The position numbers and the translations under genes were made by a program. This document shows, in pieces, positions 1-5,859 of a DNA stretch of 5,859 nt. The notes beneath the pieces were generated by a model. The model searched no databases and was not told the DNA's origin. It saw nothing but the letters and a program-made list of their open reading frames with translations. Numbering within the stretch: position 1 is the stretch's first letter; each line of letters opens with the position of its first letter. Origin of the DNA: Thermococci archaeon (GTDB lineage: Archaea > Methanobacteriota_B > Thermococci > Thermococcales > Thermococcaceae). The stretch is taken from contig QMUE01000100.1 in NCBI GenBank assembly GCA_003663535.1, forward strand, positions 1 to 5,859, read 5' to 3'.

Positions 1-1043
1 AAATGTTGAACTGTAATCTCGAATGCTGCCCTTGCGAGCACACTTGCTTTTGTACCCACAATACCATGCCTTCCAATGGGTCTCACAATACCATCAAGGG
101 TCATCATATCAGCGACGAGCATAATATGTCTCACATCAACTTCAAGACCCTGCTCTTGCATTGTGTTAACTATCTCTTCAATTATCGCATTTCTCGCAGC
201 CTCGATACCAAGCACTTGAGCTATTTCGTGAATGTTGTTTGTTTTTGTTCTCGTAGGATCGACACCCGGAACTTTAAGTACCTGCTTAAAGTTTGAACCT
301 TCGGTGTAGATAACGTATTCATCTCCTTCCTTTCTGATAACTGTTTTCCCTACGCCTGAGAGTCCTTTTAAACGATGCTTTTTAACTTTATCGGCAAGTC
401 TTCTAAGGGTTGAAACATTCTTAGCTTTTTTCAATCTAATTATTATAGTAGTTCCCTCTGTTTCAATTTCAGCAGACTTAAATGACCGCTCAATTTTTGC
501 TTGAATCTTTTCCATGGTCAAGCCGCTTTTCTCTAGACGTTCTGGGTCTATATCCACTACAAATTCCATGTTAAGTATATCCAGAGTCATACTCCTTGCC
601 AAACTTTCAAGAGTAGTTCCTTCTATTCTTTTTGCGACCTCACGGGCCTTTTCACTGCTGTACCTGTGTTCTTCATCCAAGTAAACTGTCATAATTGGTG
701 TTGAGGGGTTTTTCCTAGCATCCACTATTTCAATAATTCTGGGAAGACCCAACGTAACGTTAATTTCCGCAACACCAGCATAGTGGAAAGTGTTAAGTGT
801 CATCTGTGTAGAGGGCTCGCCTATGGATTGAGCTGTTACAGTGCCCACAGCTTCTCCCGGTTCTACCAAGGCTTGCTCATATTCTTGAACTACCTCGTCA
901 ATTATTGCTTCTATCTCAGCTTTCTTTAGTTTATATTTCCCGCTATAGTGTATCAACTTCTCAAACAATTCCTCTCTCAATCTTTCTGGCAAGCTAGAGG
1001 CCTTCTTTTCCACAAGTTTCTTGATAGTTGACTGTGATACCAT
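1..1043 (-). CDS. rpoA2: DNA-directed RNA polymerase subunit A'' (RpoA2), C-terminus outside window
   Basis: This is the C-terminal third of the largest subunit, which in archaea is a separate protein that completes the active site, jaw and clamp base. Reading the minus strand from ATG 1043 gives 347 complete codons ([14 protein letters not shown]...) with no stop before the left edge, so the gene is partial; about 45-50 residues are missing if it has the usual length near 390-400. Residues 71-95 contain the trigger loop: [20 protein letters not shown], where Q80, M81, L83, N84 and H87 match Rpb1 Q1078, M1079, L1081, N1082 and H1085, the residues that contact the incoming nucleotide. The far end carries the conserved [20 protein letters not shown] block (321-340) followed by FEITVQH, which leads to the C-terminus. 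The start is five bases after the rpoA1 stop and has a Shine-Dalgarno match four bases upstream. No frameshift or intein is seen. By knowledge of Thermococcales, ribosomal protein L30e and nusA would be expected next, but they lie outside the window. Confidence 0.96.
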   Translation of the reverse strand, partial: MVSQSTIKKLVEKKASSLPERLREELFEKLIHYSGKYKLKKAEIEAIIDEVVQEYEQALVEPGEAVGTVTAQSIGEPSTQMTLNTFHYAGVAEINVTLGLPRIIEIVDARKNPSTPIMTVYLDEEHRYSSEKAREVAKRIEGTTLESLARSMTLDILNMEFVVDIDPERLEKSGLTMEKIQAKIERSFKSAEIETEGTTIIIRLKKAKNVSTLRRLADKVKKHRLKGLSGVGKTVIRKEGDEYVIYTEGSNFKQVLKVPGVDPTRTKTNNIHEIAQVLGIEAARNAIIEEIVNTMQEQGLEVDVRHIMLVADMMTLDGIVRPIGRHGIVGTKASVLARAAFEITVQH

Positions 1044-1047
1044 GATT

Positions 1048-1055
1048 ATCACCCC
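1048..1055 (-). promoter_or_regulatory. Ribosome binding site of rpoA2, overlapping the rpoA1 stop codon
   Basis: The minus strand reads GGGGTGAT, then AATC, then the ATG at 1043. It contains GGTGAT, part of the archaeal Shine-Dalgarno consensus GGAGGTGATC that pairs with the 16S rRNA 3' end, and differs at one base from GAGGTGAT. The spacer of four bases is short but normal when the site is measured to its GAT end. The TGA inside it (1051-1049) is the stop codon of rpoA1, so a terminating ribosome sits on the site. This favours coupled translation (inference) and supports ATG 1043 as the start. Confidence 0.75.
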
Positions 1056-3766
1056 TTCTCCCTGAGTTTTATCAATGTTCTTGTCACAATTCTATCAATA
1101 TTTACTGTCCTTCCACCCCAACTCTTCATTGGGTCTACACCATCTTCACCATACCTGAACTGAACCACAATTCCTGTTGGATCTCTCACACTTCCATCAT
1201 AATCTACTTTGAGGTCTTGTAGAGCATTTATAAGTCTACGTTGCATATAACCGCTTTGGGCCGTTCTAACTGCAGTATCAACGAGACCCTCTCTACCACC
1301 CATTGCATGGAAGAAGTATTCTTGGGGTGTTAGACCGCTCTTATATGAGTTAACGATGAAACCTTTTGCCCTTGCACCAAGGTCACCAGCTTTAAAATGG
1401 CTCAATACCCTGCTCTTGTAACCTCTATAGAGTCTCTTACCTCTAATAGACTGCTGTCCAAGTATGGCTGCCATCTGGGTAATGTTAAGGATTTTACCTC
1501 TTGCTCCGGTTTTGGCCATGATTACTGTATGGTTGTTCATACCCAAATATCTCTCAGCAACTTTACCAGCATTATCTCTCGCTTCAGATAGAACAGCCAT
1601 TATTCTGCTTTCGAGAGTTTCTTCCAAAGTCTTACCGGGCAGGGGTTCCAACTCTCCGTTTTTGTATGCTTCTATCAGTCTTTGCACTTTATCCTCTGCT
1701 TCCATTATTATTTCTTTAATTCTAGCCTTAGCTTCGCCCGGAAGATCTTCATCATCTATTCCAGTGGTGAATCCCTTATGAGTGATTACCCATATTGCTA
1801 ATTTTGTTACTTGATCAAGGAATTGTCTGGCCCTTTCTACACCATACTCTCTAACTATAATATCAAGTAGCTCCCCATCTTCTCTACCGTAAGCTTTTTT
1901 GTCTATCGCACCACTTAATAACTTACCTTTTAAAATATAAACAAAGCCATCTGTGGCCACTTTTCTAACTTCTTCCTCACTTGGGATTAGCTTCTCCTCA
2001 ATAAGCTTTTCAATAGGCTCACATTGGGAAGGATCATCACATAGCTTGTTCCTGTACCATATCGTCAAGTTCTCAGGAAGTAGAAGTGAGAATACGGTCT
2101 TTCCGCTCCAATACTCAATGCCATTCTCAACTTTGTCTGGCTTTGGAAGTTCTTTTACTTCAACTCCTGCAAACATTAACATGTGCTCCACTTCATATTT
2201 GGTGAAGTATGCCCCCTCTCTAGTCAAAAGGTACCCTCCTGAGATATGATCCTGAATTCCACCAATAATTGGTCCACCGTATCTCGGAGATAAGATGTGG
2301 TTTTGGACTTCCATTAAAATTCTAGCTTCTGCTTGAGCTTCTTCTGTTTGTGGAACGTGAAGATTCATTTCGTCTCCATCGAAGTCAGCGTTATATGGTG
2401 GGCAAACCGCCAAATTAAGCCTAAACGTTTTATATGGCATTACTCTAACCCTATGGGCCATAATACTCATTCTGTGAAGAGAGGGCTGTCTGTTAAACAA
2501 TACAACATCTCCATCCATAAGGTGCCTTTCAACTATCCACCCAATGTCAATCATGTCAGCTATTGTCTCTATATTGCCCTCCATAAGACGAATTCTTCTA
2601 CCTTGTGGGTCTATAACATAATTAGCTCCCGGATACTTTTCCGGACCATTAAGGATCATTTTTCTGAGCTTCTCAACATTGAATTCAGTCACTTTCTCTG
2701 GAACTGTAAGTTCCATTGCAACAATTAATGGAACACCTACTTCATTTATACTTATCATGGGGTCAGGGCTAATTACCGTACGGGCCGAGAAATTAACACG
2801 CTTACCACTAAGGTTCTTCCTAAATCTACCCTCTTTACCCTTAAGTCTTTGGGCAAGGGTTTTAAGCGGCCTTCCACTCTTGTGCTTTGCTGGAGGAATA
2901 CCTGAAGTCTCATTGTCGAAGTATGTGGTAACGTGATATTGAAGGAGATCCCAAAGATCTTCGATAATAAGTTGTGGAGCTCCAGCTTCGATGTTTTGCT
3001 TCAAACGTGCGTTAATTCTTATAATATCTACAAGCTTATGAGTAAGGTCATCTTCAGCTCTTATACCACTCTCAAGTGTTATTGAAGGCCTTACACTAAC
3101 TGGAGGAACGGGCAAAACCGTAAGAACCATCCATTCGGGTCTTGACTTTTCCGGATTAAGGCCCAAGAGGGGTAAGTCCCTATCTGGGATTTTCTCAAGC
3201 CTATCTCTTATCTCACTTGGCATCATTCTGTGCCTGTATTCGTTTCCTTCCTCATCAGTCCTCAATTCCCAGTATATTGTGGGTCTCTCAAATTTAATTG
3301 AAAATTGAGGAGCTCCGCAATGAGGACATACCATTCTTTCTTTTGCCTTTTTGTGTATCTCTGATATTAACGCATCAATCTCACTCTTTCTAGCCTCATT
3401 TATATTTAATTTACCGAGATAGTCTTCAATTTCTTCATCCGTTAACTTAATCCTTCCACATTCTCTACAAGTACTTTCCAATGTTCTGTAAATCGTTTTA
3501 GCAAATCCAACATGAATAACTGGTCTTGCAAGCTCTATATGGCCAAAATGTCCGGGACACTCTTTATAATTGGCCCCACATGTCTCACATCTAAGGTTAG
3601 GATCTATAACTCCCAATCTTCTGTCCATTAGGCCCCCATCTATTGGGTAACCGTCTTCTGAATAGGTATCAGGGACTGTTATCTCTGCAGCACTCATTTT
3701 TCTAATCTCTTGAGGAGAAAGCACACCAAACTCAATACTTCCAATAACTTTTTTCATTGAGTGCAT
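1049..3766 (-). CDS. rpoA1: DNA-directed RNA polymerase subunit A' (RpoA1), complete
   Basis: This is the N-terminal two thirds of the largest subunit (Rpb1/beta' homologue) and carries the catalytic magnesium site for RNA synthesis. The chosen ATG at 3766 gives 905 residues ([14 protein letters not shown]), a usual length for the family. In that numbering it shows the clamp zinc site C60/C63/C70/H73, a second zinc site C100/C103/C147/C150, switch 2 and the following [12 protein letters not shown] segment (around 308-337), FNRQPSLHR (424-432), and the absolutely conserved [10 protein letters not shown] (459-468) whose D461, D463 and D465 bind Mg. The funnel region (around 725-780) follows, then the bridge helix (around 812-853, with [18 protein letters not shown]). 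It ends at REKG just after the bridge helix, at the normal archaeal A'/A'' split, so the rest of the active site is in rpoA2. It lies five bases after rpoB and five before rpoA2. An in-frame GTG at 3775 and ATG at 3757 are alternative starts; 3766 is preferred because its spacing matches that of rpoA2. No intein interrupts it. Confidence 0.97.
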   Translation of the reverse strand: MHSMKKVIGSIEFGVLSPQEIRKMSAAEITVPDTYSEDGYPIDGGLMDRRLGVIDPNLRCETCGANYKECPGHFGHIELARPVIHVGFAKTIYRTLESTCRECGRIKLTDEEIEDYLGKLNINEARKSEIDALISEIHKKAKERMVCPHCGAPQFSIKFERPTIYWELRTDEEGNEYRHRMMPSEIRDRLEKIPDRDLPLLGLNPEKSRPEWMVLTVLPVPPVSVRPSITLESGIRAEDDLTHKLVDIIRINARLKQNIEAGAPQLIIEDLWDLLQYHVTTYFDNETSGIPPAKHKSGRPLKTLAQRLKGKEGRFRKNLSGKRVNFSARTVISPDPMISINEVGVPLIVAMELTVPEKVTEFNVEKLRKMILNGPEKYPGANYVIDPQGRRIRLMEGNIETIADMIDIGWIVERHLMDGDVVLFNRQPSLHRMSIMAHRVRVMPYKTFRLNLAVCPPYNADFDGDEMNLHVPQTEEAQAEARILMEVQNHILSPRYGGPIIGGIQDHISGGYLLTREGAYFTKYEVEHMLMFAGVEVKELPKPDKVENGIEYWSGKTVFSLLLPENLTIWYRNKLCDDPSQCEPIEKLIEEKLIPSEEEVRKVATDGFVYILKGKLLSGAIDKKAYGREDGELLDIIVREYGVERARQFLDQVTKLAIWVITHKGFTTGIDDEDLPGEAKARIKEIIMEAEDKVQRLIEAYKNGELEPLPGKTLEETLESRIMAVLSEARDNAGKVAERYLGMNNHTVIMAKTGARGKILNITQMAAILGQQSIRGKRLYRGYKSRVLSHFKAGDLGARAKGFIVNSYKSGLTPQEYFFHAMGGREGLVDTAVRTAQSGYMQRRLINALQDLKVDYDGSVRDPTGIVVQFRYGEDGVDPMKSWGGRTVNIDRIVTRTLIKLREKG

Positions 3767-3770
3767 GATT

Positions 3771-3784
3771 ATCACACCCTCTCC
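3771..3784 (-). promoter_or_regulatory. Ribosome binding site of rpoA1, overlapping the rpoB stop codon
   Basis: The minus strand reads GGAGAGGGTGTGAT, then AATC, then ATG at 3766. It is purine rich and keeps TGAT at the same distance from the ATG as in the rpoA2 junction, but the consensus GGTGAT is broken by an extra GT, so pairing to the 16S rRNA is weaker than at rpoA2. GGAG at 3784-3781 is an alternative core, 14 bases from ATG 3766, which is long. The rpoB TGA (3774-3772) lies inside the element. It supports ATG 3766 over ATG 3757, from which it would be nine bases further away. Confidence 0.6.
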
Positions 3785-5859
3785 TTAAGTTTTAATGATG
3801 GTCTAATACCCATAGCCTTTATCTCATCCAGTAATAACTTGAATGCATAGCTCATTTCTACTTTGCTTATATTCTCCTCTTCCCCACATACTGGACAATA
3901 AACTTTGTCTCTACGCTTATCTTCGACTGCTAAATGACCGCAACTCTCACATACCCATGCTTCCGTCTTATCGCTCTCTTCTAGCAATCTTTCAACCAAT
4001 AACATTGAGGCACCATGTCCTATTAGTACGTCACGCTCCATTTCACCGAATCTTAGACCTCCCTCCCTAGCTCTACCTTCAGTTGGCTGCTTTGTGAGAA
4101 CTTGCACAGGTCCTCTTGAACGTGCATGGAGCTTATCAGCTACCATGTGGTGAAGTCTCTGATAATAAATAACGCCCACGAATATATCTGCCTCAAGTTT
4201 CCTTCCTGTGATTCCATCATACATTACTTCCCTTCCGCTATGCTTAAACCCAAGCTCTTCAAGTTCCTTTCTAAGCGTCTCTTCTGGTTCCCCAATGAAT
4301 GCAGTGCCATCTATTCTTCTTCCCTTAAGTGATGCCACTTTCCCACCTATGGCCTCAATAAGCTGTCCAACAGTCATACGTGAAGGTATACCATGAGGGT
4401 TAACTATAAGATCCGGTACTATTCCGTTTTCTGTCCAGGGCATGTCTTCCTGAGGAACTATAAGACCAATAACACCCTTCTGTCCATGTCTTGAGGCAAA
4501 CTTATCCCCAAATTCTGGAATTCTAAGATCTCTAACTGTTACCTTAACAAGCTTTGTGCCATCCCCTGTTTCTGTGATAATAACCTTGTCGACAATACCC
4601 TCTTCACCGGGCCTCATAGTGATACTTGTCTCCCTTCTACCTTGCAAAATACCAGCACCTAAACTGGTTTGCTCCTCGAGGAACCTAGGCGGAGAGGTTC
4701 TTGCTACTAATACATCTTTTCCTTGAACTTTTGATTCTGGAAATGCTATTCCATCTTCATCAAGGTTTCTATAGTATTTCTCACCCAAAAATCCTCTAAC
4801 AGTAGGATCTGGTATTTCAAACTTATCTGTTTGTCCCCCCATATACTTCTTCTCTTCAGCTTCATAAGTTCTAAAGAATGTTGACCTTGCCAATCCTCTT
4901 TCAATTGAGGCTTTATTCATTATAACGGCATCTTCCATGTTATATCCACTATAACTCAAGACTGCAACAATAAAATTCTGACCAGCAGGTCTTTGTTCAA
5001 ATCCCACTGCTTCCATAATCCTAGAGTTAACAAGTGGGACTTGAGGATAGTGCATCAAATGCCCTCTAGTGTCTACTCTTATCCTAAAGTTGGCCCAACC
5101 AAGCCCAAGGCTTTGCTTAGCCATACCTGCTCCATAAGTATTTCTTGGAGCAGCATTATGTTCTGGATATGGAACTAGCGACGCCGGTAATCCCAAAATA
5201 GCGGCAGGCATTATCTCCAAATGTGTGTGTTCTTCAGTAACTTCCCAAGGCCATGTAGCCACATAAGCATTCTCTTCTTCCTCAGCATCGAGGTACTCAA
5301 TGACACCCATTCTTATCAAGTCACTCCACTTAAGTGTCCCTTTCTTTATTGCCTCTACATGATCCTTGGTTAATTTTGGAACACCATTTTCAACTATAAT
5401 CAGTGGTCTCCTGACTCTACCATCATCACTGTTGATGTAAATCTCCCTAACATCCTCGTAGTACGCGACATTTATAACCTCGCTTATCCTTCCCTCTCTC
5501 CTATCGGTTTTTATTTTATTAACTAACTCTACACCATCTTTATATGTTCCAACAAGAATCCCATTAAGATAAATTCTCCAATCATCGGGTTCTGGTCTTC
5601 TTTCCTCAATGTGCACGATCCCAAGACTTTCCAAATATGCAAACACTTCTTCCTCAGAAATTGCTGTAGTAATCTGAGCCATGAGAGATAAGTTCTTAAC
5701 CAGTCCACAGTTAGGCCCTTCTGGGGTCTCAGTTGGACATATTCTTCCCCAATGAGTACCGTGCAAATCTCTTGCCTCGAAATGGGGTTGCTCTCTGCTT
5801 AGTGGAGAAGTGACCCTTCTCAAGTGAGAAAGTGTAGACATGTAATTAGTTCTATCGAG
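3772..5859 (-). CDS. rpoB: DNA-directed RNA polymerase subunit B (unsplit archaeal type), C-terminal part, start outside window
   Basis: This is the second-largest subunit of archaeal RNA polymerase, which forms one side of the DNA cleft and part of the active centre; it corresponds to Rpb2 and bacterial beta. The frame is open to the right edge, where six codons (LDRTNY) precede the first visible Met at 5841. That Met is internal, so the gene is partial. About 695 residues are visible of the roughly 1,120 usual for unsplit archaeal B; the N-terminal protrusion and lobe are missing. Numbered from Met 5841, visible motifs are [13 protein letters not shown] (33-45), GYNMED (299-304, the Rpb2 E836/D837 pair near metal B), [12 protein letters not shown] (445-456, with K447 and K455 matching Rpb2 K979 and K987), [11 protein letters not shown] (484-494), and a C-terminal zinc ribbon with Cys 631, 634, 649 and 652 in the clamp-contacting tail. 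It ends LKLKERV and is followed five bases later by rpoA1. No frameshift or intein is seen. Family assignment is certain; placement in Thermococcales is by recognition. Confidence 0.97.
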   Translation of the reverse strand, partial: LDRTNYMSTLSHLRRVTSPLSREQPHFEARDLHGTHWGRICPTETPEGPNCGLVKNLSLMAQITTAISEEEVFAYLESLGIVHIEERRPEPDDWRIYLNGILVGTYKDGVELVNKIKTDRREGRISEVINVAYYEDVREIYINSDDGRVRRPLIIVENGVPKLTKDHVEAIKKGTLKWSDLIRMGVIEYLDAEEEENAYVATWPWEVTEEHTHLEIMPAAILGLPASLVPYPEHNAAPRNTYGAGMAKQSLGLGWANFRIRVDTRGHLMHYPQVPLVNSRIMEAVGFEQRPAGQNFIVAVLSYSGYNMEDAVIMNKASIERGLARSTFFRTYEAEEKKYMGGQTDKFEIPDPTVRGFLGEKYYRNLDEDGIAFPESKVQGKDVLVARTSPPRFLEEQTSLGAGILQGRRETSITMRPGEEGIVDKVIITETGDGTKLVKVTVRDLRIPEFGDKFASRHGQKGVIGLIVPQEDMPWTENGIVPDLIVNPHGIPSRMTVGQLIEAIGGKVASLKGRRIDGTAFIGEPEETLRKELEELGFKHSGREVMYDGITGRKLEADIFVGVIYYQRLHHMVADKLHARSRGPVQVLTKQPTEGRAREGGLRFGEMERDVLIGHGASMLLVERLLEESDKTEAWVCESCGHLAVEDKRRDKVYCPVCGEEENISKVEMSYAFKLLLDEIKAMGIRPSLKLKERV

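Noticed and set aside
342..365. Literal Walker A pattern (GLSGVGKT) in A'' residues 227-234
   Set aside because: It lies within a conserved segment of the largest-subunit C-terminal part (the region with LxGIxGI in homologues), with no other ATPase motif. It is a chance match to GxxxxGK[ST], not a nucleotide-binding P-loop.
1044..1048. Hairpin terminator, promoter or small gene at the junctions
   Set aside because: Each gap is only five bases (TAATC), with no T-run or inverted repeat; the genes are co-transcribed as far as the sequence shows.
1925..1946. AT-rich, TATA-box-like stretch within rpoA1 (another at about 3402-3416)
   Set aside because: Both are inside conserved codons (around FVYILKGK and NINEA) and lack a clear BRE element or a downstream gene start at promoter distance. 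AT-rich runs of this kind are expected in this composition.
2333..2728. Plus-strand open frame of 131 codons, and similar ones at 1464-1781, 1953-2249, 2679-2936 and 3-296
   Set aside because: Each lies wholly antisense to a conserved RNA polymerase gene. The predicted peptides are low in recognisable motifs, and the opposite strand is under clear protein constraint. They are shadows of the real genes.
1..5859. Inteins, which are frequent in Thermococcales and known in RNA polymerase genes of some archaea
   Set aside because: The usual insertion places, including [10 protein letters not shown] in A' and the conserved blocks of B and A'', are uninterrupted, and protein lengths match intein-free relatives.

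Overview
The window is a piece of an archaeal RNA polymerase operon, read entirely on the minus strand (right to left). It holds three genes: the C-terminal two thirds of the second-largest subunit B (rpoB; its start lies beyond the right edge), the complete subunit A' (rpoA1), and most of subunit A'' (rpoA2; its end lies beyond the left edge). Only ten bases are non-coding, five in each of the two gene junctions.

The organism is archaeal. The largest subunit is split into A' and A'', each with its own stop and start, and the proteins carry archaeal/eukaryotic-type RNA polymerase motifs. B runs unbroken for 695 visible codons, longer than the B' half found in methanogens and halophiles, so it is the unsplit type. 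Split A with unsplit B, together with sequence details I recognise (A' beginning [14 protein letters not shown] ending LKLKERV, A' ending LIKLREKG), points to the Thermococcales (Thermococcus, Pyrococcus or Palaeococcus). Modest G+C (low forties percent by eye) and frequent AGA/AGG and ATA codons fit a lower-GC member. The species cannot be fixed from this window.

Layout from right to left: 5859-3772 B, 3766-1049 A', 1043-1 A''. Together the three proteins form the catalytic core. A' supplies the metal-binding aspartates and the bridge helix, B the conserved acidic pair and lysines on the other side of the active site, and A'' the trigger loop. The active centre is therefore assembled from all three products. 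Both junctions have the same arrangement: the stop codon of the upstream gene sits in a Shine-Dalgarno-like stretch, followed by TAATC and the next ATG. This suggests tightly coupled, balanced translation from one polycistronic message.

I see no mobile element, intein, CRISPR array, RNA gene, promoter or terminator, and no sign of an undescribed system. This is an ordinary, highly conserved housekeeping region. The findings are small points about junction architecture, start choice and a few residues, scored accordingly.
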